From Bradyrhizobium viridifuturi (GTDB lineage: Bacteria > Pseudomonadota > Alphaproteobacteria > Rhizobiales > Xanthobacteraceae): 35,431 bases of DNA. The stretch's first letter is position 1; every line of letters begins with the position of its first letter. The notes under the pieces were generated by a model. That model was not told where the DNA came from and ran no database searches. It worked only from the letters and a program-made list of their open reading frames with translations. Of this stretch, positions 16,529 to 25,364 are shown one piece after another. The DNA lies in assembly GCF_001238275.1 (NCBI RefSeq), contig NZ_LGTB01000028.1, positions 87,501-122,931 on the forward strand. Direction: 5' to 3'. The translations under genes and the position numbers were made by a program.

Positions 16529-17517
16529 TTATCTGGCGCAGTCGACGATCACGGTGCCGATCTTGTCGCCCTTCTCGACGGCAAGGTGGGCATCGGCGGT
16601 CTCGGCAAGTGCGAATTGTCCGGCGATGTTGTGCACGCGGGTGCCCGATTCCAGCCATTTCGTGATGTCGGCCTGCGCGGCGGCGAGCAGCGGCGGCGGC
16701 AGCGCGAACAGCACCAGCGAGCGCACCGTGATGCACTTCTCCATCAGTTCGCGCACCGGCAGCGTGGGCGTGCGGTTGCCATTGGTGGCGTACACCGCGA
16801 TGGTCGAGTTCAGCGCCATGAGCTTCAGCGTGGTTGCGAGGTTGCCGCCGAAATCGACGTCGATCACGCGGTCGACGCCGCGGTTCTCGGTGAACGCCAT
16901 GACCTTGGCGACCACGTCCTCGGTCCGGTAGTTGACGACCATGTCGGCGCCGCCAAGCCGCGCCTCGACGTCCTTGACCTGCGAGCTGACCGTCGCAATC
17001 ACCCGCGCGCCGCCCCACTTCGCCAGTTGCACGGCGTAGTGGCCGACCGCGCCGGCGCCGCCGGTGACCAGCACCGTCTGGCCTGCGACCGGACCGTCGG
17101 CAAACAGCGCACACCATGCGGTCATGCAGGGAATGCCGAGCGTGGCTCCGGCCGCGAACGACACGTCCTGCGGCAGCGGCGTCACCAGATAGTCGGCGAG
17201 CGTGATGTACTCGGCGGCAGTGCCGAAGGCGCGGCCGTTGCGCTGGCCGTTGAACAGCCAGACGCGATCGCCGACGGCAAAGCGCGTCACGCCTTCACCG
17301 AGCTGGTCGATGATCCCGGCGCCATCGCTGTTCGGGATCACGCGCGGAAACTCCATCGCGCGATAGTTGCCGCTGCGGCGGCCGACATCGGCCGGATTGA
17401 CGCCGGAGGCTCGAGGCGAATGCGGACCTCGCCGGGACCAGCGTCGGGCGTCGGCATCTCGCCGACGGTGAGAACCGTCGGCGCCGCGCCGGTCCGTTCG
17501 TACCAGACCGCTCTCAT
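16529..17517 (-). pseudogene. Zinc-independent quinone oxidoreductase (MDR superfamily), frameshifted near the N-terminus
   Basis: The main frame (from MEFPRVIPNSDGAG to the stop at 16529) has the MDR layout: GDRVWLFNGQRNGRAFGTAAEY, then the NADPH-binding VLVTGGAGAVGHYAVQLAK, then a C-terminal lobe ending GTVIVDCAR. The missing first 50 residues are found in another frame starting at ATG 17517 (MRAVWYERTGAAPTVLTVGE). Adding one C at 17410 on the plus strand (GGAGGCTCG to GGAGGCCTCG) rejoins them as LEASGVNPADVGRRSGNYRA. The reconstructed enzyme has about 329 residues, normal for the family. The start codon abuts a palindromic repeat that supplies its AGGGG ribosome site. Confidence 0.85.
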
Positions 17518-17593
17518 CTAGCGCCCCTTTCCGAAGTTCGTGAACTCGTCCAGCGACCTCTTGCGCGAACTTCGGAAAGCAAGAGGGCGCTAG
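17518..17593. repeat. 76-bp CTAG-bounded palindrome, family C copy 1
   Basis: Both ends read CTAGCGCCC/GGGCGCTAG, and inner arms CTTTCCGAAGTTCG/CGAACTTCGGAAAG pair after a 5-base bulge. It begins right next to the quinone oxidoreductase start codon at 17517. Confidence 0.8.
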
Positions 17594-17608
17594 AAGACTC
17601 TTGAATCT

Positions 17609-17687
17609 CTAGTGCCGCTCGATCGATTTGAAGCTCCCAATTGGCCTCGCGGCATACGGTGCAGGAGCTTCAAATCGGCGGCACTAG
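17609..17687. repeat. 79-bp CTAG-bounded palindrome, family C copy 2
   Basis: The ends read CTAGTGCCGC/GCGGCACTAG, with inner arms GATTTGAAGCTCC/GGAGCTTCAAATC. The right CTAG supplies the TAG stop of the SDR gene (17684-17686 on the minus strand). It lies 15 bases from copy 1 and differs in arm sequence, so the two are separate elements of a common design. Confidence 0.8.
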
Positions 17688-18465
17688 AGCGTGCCCGGGA
17701 AGGCGCCGCCATCGAGCAGGATGTTCTGCCCGGTGATGAAGCCGGCCTTGTCGCCGCACAGGAAAGCGCAGGCATAGCCGAATTCGTCGGGACGGCCGAA
17801 ACGGCCGGCGGGGTTCAACTTGGCGCGCTCGGTCAGGACTTGATCGGCCGAGATGCCGCGCTTCTCGGCCTCGGGCTTGGCGGTGCCGCGCAGCCGGTCG
17901 GTGTCGAACGGGCCCGGCAGCAGGCCATTGATGGTGACGTTGTTGATCACGGTCTTGCGCGACAAGCCGGCGACGAAGCCGGTGAGGCCGGCGCGCGCGC
18001 CGTTGGACAGGCCGAGGATCTCGATCGGGGCTTTCACCGCCGCGAGGTGATGTTGACGATACGACCGAACTTGCGCGCCATCATGCCGTCGACGGTCGCC
18101 TTGATCAGCTCGATCGGCGTCAGCATGTTGGCGTCGATCGCCTTGATCCAGTCGTCGCGGGTCCAGTTGCGGAAATCGCCGGGTGGCGGACCGCCGGCAT
18201 TGTTGATCAGGATGTCCGGCTCGGGGCAGGCTTTCAGCACCGCTTCGCGTCCCGCCGCCGTCGTGATGTCGCCGACGATCTCGGTCACGGTGACGCCGGG
18301 GTGGCTTTTGCGGATCTCTTCGGCGGTCTGCTTCAGCGCCTCGGCGCCGCGTGCCGTCAACGTGACATGCACCCCTTCATTGGCGAGGGCGATCGCGCAG
18401 GCGCGGCCCAGTCCCTTGCTCGATGCGCAGACGATGGCGCGGCGGCCTTTGATTCCAAGATCCAC
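17684..18465 (-). pseudogene. Short-chain dehydrogenase/reductase (SDR), frameshifted
   Basis: The start is a GTG at 18465 with GGGAG 8 bases upstream, giving MDLGIKGRRAIVCASSKGLG (cofactor glycine motif). ILINNAGGPPPGDF and the catalytic serine region RIVNITS follow. The frame then breaks at about 18041; the other frame continues VKAPIEILGLSNGARAGL, where the usual YxxxK is replaced by LSNGAR, then PGPFDTDRL and FITGQNILLDGG to the stop. One C added at 18041-18043 on the plus strand restores TSAAVKAPIE. The total is about 260 residues, normal. Lack of the canonical tyrosine and lysine resembles SDRs such as 3-oxoacyl-ACP reductase homologues with atypical active sites. Confidence 0.83.
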
Positions 18466-18600
18466 GAGTTTTACTCCCTGTGATGTCAGGTGGTTTTTAA
18501 AGGTTTGATAGCGGCATTCTAGCCAAGCCCGGCGGCGTCGGTAAGAGAGGTGCAATGCATAAGTGCATGCCGGGCAGGAACAACGGGTCGTCTCGATCAA

Positions 18601-19116
18601 CTAGATGCGCTGCTCCCGGCGCAGCCGCTCGATCGCCATGGTGGCTTCCGGTGGCAGCGAGCGGAATCCGGCCTGCCCGGCCGCGGAGAACAGCGGCCGC
18701 AACTGCGATCCGTTGAGGAACTGCGGCTGCCTCGCCAGCGGCACCAGCTGATCGAACACCAGCACCAGCGTGGTCACGACGAGACCGACCCTGACCGCGC
18801 CGAGCAGCGCGCCGCCGAGGCGGTCTCCGATCCCGATCTCGGCGCCGATGGTGTCGTCGAGCATCGTCCGCGCCATCTTTCCGAGAATGACGCCGATCAC
18901 GAGGAACAGTCCGAACAGCAGCACCCCGTTGGGCGGAAACGGCGACGACGGCAACGTCGCGATGTGGGGCCCGATCATCGCCAGCGCCGCGACCGCGAGC
19001 GGCATCGCGACGAGATAGGCCAGGATGGTGACCGCGCTGCGCAGCAGGCCGGTCGTGAAGCCGGTCACGACCGCAAACAGCAAGCCGAGGATCACGGCGG
19101 CATCGAAGAGGTTCAT
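18601..19116 (-). CDS. cvpA: CvpA family inner-membrane protein
   Basis: The protein has 171 residues starting MNLFDAAVILGLLFAVVTGFTTG, with about four hydrophobic segments and the conserved DRLGGALLGAVRVGLVV loop and helix of CvpA. In other bacteria CvpA is a small membrane protein linked to colicin V production and envelope homeostasis; its molecular role is poorly known. The start at 19116 is chosen because it gives the normal family N-terminus. In many alphaproteobacteria cvpA is next to radA and purF; neither is present here. A family A repeat lies upstream. Confidence 0.88.
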   Translation of the reverse strand: MNLFDAAVILGLLFAVVTGFTTGLLRSAVTILAYLVAMPLAVAALAMIGPHIATLPSSPFPPNGVLLFGLFLVIGVILGKMARTMLDDTIGAEIGIGDRLGGALLGAVRVGLVVTTLVLVFDQLVPLARQPQFLNGSQLRPLFSAAGQAGFRSLPPEATMAIERLRREQRI

Positions 19117-19276
19117 GGGTAAGAATTTCCTGCCCGATCTCCTACGGTCCCCAGGTTGATGAAACCGGCTTGCATCCAGGACAATTGTAGCGATCAAGCG
19201 CCTACTTCCGGCAACCTGTCGATGTCCGGCCTATTCGATGCCGGTAAAGAAATCATCCTCGTCACCGGCGCTCGCC

Positions 19277-19401
19277 GTCATTTCGGGCGCGATGAAGTCG
19301 CGAGCCCGGAATCCATCGAGCCGCGGGTTCAATGGATAAATGGATTCCGGGCACGCGCTCACGCGCGCCCTCAGGTGCGCAATTGCGCACCGGGGAATGA
19401 C
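19277..19401. repeat. 125-bp palindromic intergenic repeat, family A copy 2
   Basis: The ends are GTCATTTCGGG and CGGGGAATGAC (imperfect inverted pair). The element contains the perfect 18-bp palindrome GGTGCGCAATTGCGCACC (19374-19391). Its reverse complement closely matches copy 3 at 21047-21170, so the two flank the GMC oxidoreductase gene in inverted orientation. Confidence 0.85.
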
Positions 19402-19409
19402 AAAGAAGT

Positions 19410-21017
19410 TCACCCCGCGCGCATCTCCGCCCGGATCATGTCGGCGGCCTTCTCGCCGATCATGATGGTCGGCGCATTGGTGTTGCCGCCGATCAGCGTC
19501 GGCATGATCGAGGCGTCGACCACGCGCAGGCCGTCGAGCCCGTGCACGCGCAGCGTCGGATCGACCACCGCGAGCGGATCATTGGTGCCCATCTTGCAGG
19601 TGCCGACAGGGTGATAGACGGTGTCGGAGCGCGCCCGCAGGATGCTGCGGATATCGTCGTCGGTGCGGACATCTGCGGTGAACATGTCCTTCTGCTGCAG
19701 CGCGCGCAGCGCCGGCGTGTCGAGCAGCCGCTTCGTCATCTTGAAGCCGGCGACCATGGTCTCGACGTCGCTTTCCTCGCCAAAGAAATTCGGATCGATC
19801 GCGGGAGCTGCCATGGGATCGGCGCTGTTCAGCCACACGCTGCCACGGCTCGCCGGCCGCAGCAGGCAGACATGGCAGGAGAAGCCGGTGCCCCAGCGCG
19901 GCTTGCGGCCGTGGTCTTCCACCATGGCCATGCAGAAATGCAGCTGAATGTCGGGGACGTCGAGGTCGGGCCGCGTCTTCAGGAAGCCGCCGCATTCGGC
20001 GACGTTCGAGGTCATCGGGCCGCGCCGCTCGCGCCGGTATTGCCCGATGCCCTTGATGATCCGCCCGATCCCGCTCCACGACAGTCCCGAGAAATAAGGT
20101 GCGTCGGAGGCGAAGCCGAACACGAAGTCCGGATGATCCTGCAGGTTCTGTCCGACACCCGGCAGCTGATGCACGCTGGCGATCCCGTGCTTGCCGAGCG
20201 CTGCGGCGTCGCCGACGCCCGACAGCATCATCAATTGCGGCGACTGGAACGCGCCGGCAGCGAGGATGACCTCGCGCCGCGCGCGCAGCACCTTCTTCTC
20301 CTTGCCCTGCATGTACTCGACGCCGACGGCACGCTTGCCCTCGAAGAGGATGCGGGTCGCGTGCGCCTGCGTCTCGATGCGCAGATTGGGCCGGCGGCCC
20401 ATGTGGGGATGGATGTAGCCGCGCGCCGCGCTCCAGCGCTCTCCGTTCCGCTGCGTCACCTGGTAGATGCCGAGGCCTTCCTGCTCGGCGCCGTTGAAAT
20501 CGTCGCGGATCCGGAACTGACCCTCGCGCGCGCCTTGCAGGAACATCTCCTTGACCGGATTGTCCGACTGCAGGCCCGTGACGTTGAGCGGCCCGCCCTT
20601 GCCGTGATATTCGCCGTCGAGCTCGGTGTTGTTCTCCGAACGCTTGAAGTAGGGCAGCACGTCGGCATAGCTCCAGCCGGTATTGCCGAGCGAAGCCCAG
20701 TGGTCGTAGTCGGCGCGATGGCCGCGGATATAGACCATGGCATTGATGGCCGAGGAGCCGCCGAGGCCCTTGCCGCGCGGCTGATAGCCGATGCGGCCGT
20801 TCAAACCCTTCTGCGGCACCGTGTCGAACGCCCAGTTGTTGATCTTGCCCGAGAGCATCAGAATGATGGCGCCGGGCGTGGTCACCACCCAATTGTCGTT
20901 CTTGCCGCCGGCATCGAGCACCGCCACCGAGGTCGCCGGATCCTCCGACAACCGCCCCGCCACCGCGCAGCCGCCGGAGCCGGCACCCACCACCACGAAA
21001 TCGAATGTGTCAGTCAT
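19410..21017 (-). CDS. GMC-family FAD-dependent oxidoreductase (choline/alcohol dehydrogenase-like)
   Basis: The protein has 535 residues from MTDTFDFVVVGAGSGGCAVA, the FAD-binding glycine motif; GGGGGAAAC lies before this ATG, which is better placed than the ATG five codons upstream. GMC signature 1 is GKGLGGSSAINAMVYIRGH and signature 2 lies in GAFQSPQLMMLSGVG. The catalytic histidine is in DTVYHPVGTCKMG near the C-terminus and a NTNAPTIMIGEKAAD tail closes the FAD site. These flavoenzymes oxidise alcohols to aldehydes. The adjacent aldehyde dehydrogenase (upstream on the same strand) would take the product to an acid. Inverted family A repeats flank the gene. The substrate is not known. 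Confidence 0.93.
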   Translation of the reverse strand: MTDTFDFVVVGAGSGGCAVAGRLSEDPATSVAVLDAGGKNDNWVVTTPGAIILMLSGKINNWAFDTVPQKGLNGRIGYQPRGKGLGGSSAINAMVYIRGHRADYDHWASLGNTGWSYADVLPYFKRSENNTELDGEYHGKGGPLNVTGLQSDNPVKEMFLQGAREGQFRIRDDFNGAEQEGLGIYQVTQRNGERWSAARGYIHPHMGRRPNLRIETQAHATRILFEGKRAVGVEYMQGKEKKVLRARREVILAAGAFQSPQLMMLSGVGDAAALGKHGIASVHQLPGVGQNLQDHPDFVFGFASDAPYFSGLSWSGIGRIIKGIGQYRRERRGPMTSNVAECGGFLKTRPDLDVPDIQLHFCMAMVEDHGRKPRWGTGFSCHVCLLRPASRGSVWLNSADPMAAPAIDPNFFGEESDVETMVAGFKMTKRLLDTPALRALQQKDMFTADVRTDDDIRSILRARSDTVYHPVGTCKMGTNDPLAVVDPTLRVHGLDGLRVVDASIMPTLIGGNTNAPTIMIGEKAADMIRAEMRAG

Positions 21018-21046
21018 TTTTGTTTCCCCCATGCAAGTTATTTGTT

Positions 21047-21170
21047 GTCATTCCCCGGTGCGCAATTGCGCACCTGAGGGCGCGCGCAGCGCGAAGCCGG
21101 AATCCATTGCGCCGCATCGATGCGGATAAATGGATTCCGGGCTCGATGCTTCGCATCGCCCCGGAATGAC
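21047..21170. repeat. 124-bp palindromic intergenic repeat, family A copy 3
   Basis: The ends are GTCATTCCCCGG and CCCCGGAATGAC. It contains GGTGCGCAATTGCGCACC (21057-21074), identical to that in copy 2, and is oriented opposite to it. It lies between the GMC gene start and the aldehyde dehydrogenase stop at 21175. Confidence 0.85.
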
Positions 21171-21174
21171 GCCG

Positions 21175-22608
21175 CTAAGACAACATCCGCATCAGCTTCT
21201 CCAGCCGCGCGATCTTCGCGCCATAGGGCGGATAGAGGTCGGCGAGCCTGTTGAACCGCGAGCGGTAGAATACCGGCTTCAGCTTCGTGAGCGTCCTGAA
21301 TCCCCATTCGCCGTGATAGGCGCCGGTGCCGGACGCGCCGACGCCGCCCATCGGCTGATAGGCCTGCGCGAAATGGAACAGGCAGTCATTGACGGTGACG
21401 CCGCCGGACACCGTGCGCGCCAGCACCGCGTCGCGGGCGGCGTGATCGGTGCCGAACCAGTACAGCGCCAGCGGGCGGTCGCGCTTGTTGATGAAGGCGA
21501 TCGCCTCCGTTGAGTCACGGGTGGCGATGACCGGCAGCAGCGGCCCGAAGATTTCCTCCTGCATCACGGTCATCTCAGGCGTCGCATCGACGATGACGGT
21601 CGGCGGGAATTTGCGCCGCTGCTTCCACTCCGGATCGTTCGGCGCTGCCGGCTGCATGATGGTCGCGCCCTTCGCGGCGGCGTCGGCGACGAGGGCCTCG
21701 AGCCGGGCGTAGTGCCGGTCCGAGACGATCGAGGTGTAGTCGGGATTTCTGGGGTCGGTGCCGAACATGTGCTGCATGTGGCCCTGCAACCGGATCGCGA
21801 ACGGCTGCACCGAGGCTTGCGGCGCCAGCACGTAGTCGGGCGCGATGCAGGTCTGGCCGGCATTGAGCAGCTTGCCATAGGCGATGCGTTGCGCGGCCTC
21901 GTCGATGTCGGCGGAACCGTCGACGATCGCGGGCGATTTGCCGCCGAGCTCGAGCGTCACCGGCGTGAGGTTGCGGCCGGCCGCCTCGGCGACCAGCCGG
22001 CCGATTCGGGTCGAGCCGGTGAAGATCAGATGATCGAACGGCAGCGCCGCAAAGGCCTTCGCGATGTCGTCGTCGATATCGGTGACCGCGAGCTCGGCGG
22101 TGTCGAATTTCTTGGCGATCGTCTCCATCAGCAATTCGGAGAATCGCGGCACCAGCTCGCTCGGCTTGATGATGGCGCGGTTGCCGGCCGCGATCGCCGC
22201 GACCGCGGGCGCCAGCGTCAGCTGCAGCGGATAATTCCACGGTGCGATGATCCCGACCACGCCGAGCGGTTGCGGGATCAGCCGGTTCTTGGCCGGCGCG
22301 AACTGTACCGTGGTCGGGATCCTCTCGGGCGCCATCCAGCCCTTGAGGTGCTTGGCGGCACGCCTGATCTCGCCAAGCACCAGCATGGTCTCGGCGATCG
22401 CGGTCTCGACGGTGGAGCGGTGGCCGAAATCGGCCGAGATCGCCGCCTCGAATCGCGCCTCGTTCTCGGTCAGCGCGGCGCGCAGGCGCCGCAGTCGGTC
22501 CAGCCGCGCCTGCAAGGTCGGCGCCGGCTCGCTGCGCGACAGCTCGAATTGGCGGTGAAAGACCTCCTCAAGCGCGTACAGCCCCGGGCTCTTCAATGGC
22601 CGGTCCAT
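21175..22608 (-). CDS. Coniferyl-aldehyde-dehydrogenase-type NAD(P)-dependent aldehyde dehydrogenase
   Basis: The protein has 477 residues. The ALDH layout is complete: GIIAPWNYPLQLTLAP, IIKPSELVP, FTGSTRIGRLV, the general-base glutamate in TLELGGKSP, and the nucleophilic cysteine in NAGQTCIAPDYVL. The C-terminal VNDCLFHFAQAYQPMGGVGASG and YHGEWGFRTLTKLKPVF are typical of the coniferyl aldehyde branch, which accepts aromatic and medium-chain aldehydes. GAGGGGAAAC lies 9 bases before the ATG. It is upstream of the GMC alcohol oxidase on the same strand; together they would convert an alcohol to an acid. Confidence 0.93.
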   Translation of the reverse strand: MDRPLKSPGLYALEEVFHRQFELSRSEPAPTLQARLDRLRRLRAALTENEARFEAAISADFGHRSTVETAIAETMLVLGEIRRAAKHLKGWMAPERIPTTVQFAPAKNRLIPQPLGVVGIIAPWNYPLQLTLAPAVAAIAAGNRAIIKPSELVPRFSELLMETIAKKFDTAELAVTDIDDDIAKAFAALPFDHLIFTGSTRIGRLVAEAAGRNLTPVTLELGGKSPAIVDGSADIDEAAQRIAYGKLLNAGQTCIAPDYVLAPQASVQPFAIRLQGHMQHMFGTDPRNPDYTSIVSDRHYARLEALVADAAAKGATIMQPAAPNDPEWKQRRKFPPTVIVDATPEMTVMQEEIFGPLLPVIATRDSTEAIAFINKRDRPLALYWFGTDHAARDAVLARTVSGGVTVNDCLFHFAQAYQPMGGVGASGTGAYHGEWGFRTLTKLKPVFYRSRFNRLADLYPPYGAKIARLEKLMRMLS

Positions 22609-22924
22609 TGGCGTTTCCCCTCGGATGACGATTCCTTGACGGATTTTATTGGCGCCAAGCTCCGCTTTTGCGTGCGATCTGGCAAGGCCCGGTTCCCGGC
22701 GGTAATTCTGTCAGGAAAACCGGTGATTTGGACGTCACAAAATCCTCAAAAACCCGCATCCGGGGCTTTCCAAACCGACCTCACGTTGATACATACGCCC
22801 CGCACCCGACGGCTTCGGCCCGGGTCGCCTTCTCAGGAAGCTCTCCGGACGGATCGATCGGCGCCGTTACAAGCGTTGGCCGGCAGGTTCGGGCACCCTT
22901 CCTGAAAGGCACGCAACGGTTTAA
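22609..22924. other. Intergenic region between the aldehyde dehydrogenase and the tRNA
   Basis: These 316 bases must hold the divergent promoters of the aldehyde dehydrogenase and of the tRNA gene. I see the dehydrogenase ribosome site (near 22615) but no convincing -35/-10 pair, repeat or small gene. Confidence 0.4.
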
Positions 22925-23001
<77 letters not shown>

Positions 23002-23025
23002 AGTTCGGACCTACCGGTTCCGATG

Positions 23026-23058
23026 AAATGGCCCGCATCTCGCGGGCCATTTTTGTTT
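23026..23058 (+). terminator. Intrinsic terminator after the initiator tRNA
   Basis: A 9-bp stem ATGGCCCGC/GCGGGCCAT with loop ATCTC is followed by TTTTTGTTTT. The stem is extended by A-T pairs. It ends the tRNA transcript 25 bases after the CCA. Confidence 0.92.
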
Positions 23059-23129
23059 TGGGAGAAGGTTCGCCTCGATCGTCGGTACCGGAGGACCGAT
23101 CACTGCCTCCCGGCAAACCGGTCCGCGCG

Positions 23130-25364
23130 CTAGACGATGAAGTGAAATTCCTGCCAGGCGCTCCACATCATGCCGTCTTTGGCGCGAACCCAGAGGTCGT
23201 CGGTGACGGTTCCGCCCTGGAAGGTGGTGCTGGCAAGCTGGGCCGCGCTGACATTGATGGCGGTGTTGGTGGGCTGCGCGTTGCCGCCGATGCTCCAGTG
23301 ACCGCTGTTGGCTGACGTGGTCGAATCCCAGAATTGATATTGGGTGATGCTGTCGCCGTCGGGATCGGTCACCGAAAACAGGTTCGATGCGGCCACGCTC
23401 TGGTTGGCCGTGGCGTGGAAGTCGGCCGCGGAGACGATCGGAGCCTGGTCGATCGGTGCGGTGACGTGAAATTCCTTCCACGGCCCCCAGGCAATGCCGT
23501 CGTAAGCCCGCGCCCACAGATCGTCCGAACCGGAGCCGCTCTGAAAGCTCGTGCTCGAGAGCTGGGCAGCAGTGGCATCGATCGCGACGTTGGTGCCCTG
23601 AGCCACTCCGCCGACCACCCAGTGCCCGCTGCTCGGATCCGACGTCGAATCCCACACCTGAAAATTCGCGATGGTGTCTCCATCCGCGTCGGTGGCGGAG
23701 AACAGCGCGGAAGCCGCGATATCCTGGCCGTGGCTCGCCGCAGCGTCGGCGGCCGTCACGATCGGAAGATTGTCGAGCGGCGCGTTGACGTGGAATTCCT
23801 TCCAGTTGCTCCAGACCATGCCATCGAAGGCTCGCACCCAGAGGTCGTCGGAGCCTGAACCGCTCTGGAATGATGTATTGGCCAGCTGTGCCGCGCTGAC
23901 ATCGATGGCCTGGCCCGCCGGCTGTGCGGCGCCGGCCACGACAAAATGCCCGCTGGCGGGATCGGTCGTCGAGTCCCAGAACTGATAATTGGTGATCGTA
24001 TCGCTGTCGGGATCGCTGACCGCGAACAGGTTGGACGCGGCGATGTCCTGACCATGCGTGGCGGTCATGTCCGACGCGCTGACCACCGGCGCGTGGTCGA
24101 TCGGCGCGTTGACGTGAAACTCTTTCCAGGCACCCCATGTGATGCCGTCATTGGCTCGCACCCACAGGTCATCCGAGCCGGAGCCCGACTGGAAAGAGGT
24201 GTTCGTCAATTGAGCAGGTGAAACATCGATCGCGATGTTGGCAGCCTGCGCCACTCCGCCGACCACCCAATGACCGCTGGAGGGATCGCTCGTTGAATCC
24301 CAAACCTGATAGGCGGTGATCGTGTCGTTGTCGGCGTCGGTTGCGCTGAAGAGATTGGATGCGGCGATATCCTCGCCATGGGTCGCCGCAAAATCGGTCG
24401 CGCTGGCCACCGGCGCATGATCGGGACCAGGCGTGACCGTGAACGGGACCCATGCGCCCCACAGCGTTCCATCGTAAGCCCTCACCCAAAGCTGGTCCGG
24501 AGCCGAGCCGAACTGGTAGCTGGTCTGGGCAAGCTGCGCCGCAGTGATGTCGATTTCCGCATTGGTGGCTTGAACGGCACCGTTCACCACCCATGCGCCG
24601 TTGCCGTTGCTGTCCCACAGTGCGTACTGGGTGATCGGATCGCTATCCGGGTCGGAGGCGCTGAACAGGCTCGAAGCCGCGATCGACGTTTGCCCGTGTG
24701 CCGCCGTGAAGCCGGAAGCGGAAACGACGGGAGGATGGTCGACGCCTGGCGTCGCCGTGAACGGGACCCATGCTCCCCAGAGATATCCATCATAGGCGCG
24801 GACCCAGAGCGTGTCGGGGGCCGAACCGAACACATAGCTCACTTGCGAGAGGTTGGCGGCCGCGACGTCAATCTCGGCGTTGGTGACTTGCGCAACACTG
24901 CCGATAGTCCAATGGCCGTTGCCCTGCGTGTCCCAGAATGCATATTCGGTGATCGTGTCGCTGTCCGGGTCGCTGGCGGAGAACAGGGACGAGGCAGCCG
25001 CCGCGAGCTCCATATGCGCGGCGGTCACGTTTGCTGCCGTGACCACGGGTGCATGATCGGCCGGCGAGATCACGAAGGATTTCCAGTCGCTCCACAAATA
25101 GCCGTCGAACGCTCTCACCCACAATGTGTCCGAGCCGGGTCCGGCCTGATAATTGACCTGAGCCAGCTGCGACGCGTTGATGTCGATCTCGGTGTTGGTG
25201 CCCTGGGCGACGCCTCCCACCGTCCAGTAACCGTGGCCGTTGGTGTCCCAGAAGGAATATTCGGTGATGGAATCGCCGGTGGCCATGTTCACCGAGAACA
25301 GCGACGAGGCCGCGTAGATCTGATTTCTTCCTGCGGACTGGTCGCCGGCGGTGACGACCGGCGT
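23130..25364 (-). repeat. Seven tandem ~106-residue (about 318-bp) coding repeats
   Basis: Repeat units begin at the P-[VI]-V-[ST]-A motif after D-x-x-P and end at the W-x-x-F strand. Units 4-7 (toward the C-terminus) are most alike and share HGQDIAAS and SFQSGSGSDDLWVRA. Unit 1 lacks the DHAP start and the DPDSD turn is degraded to MATGDS. The later units are probably the most recent duplications. Confidence 0.85.
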
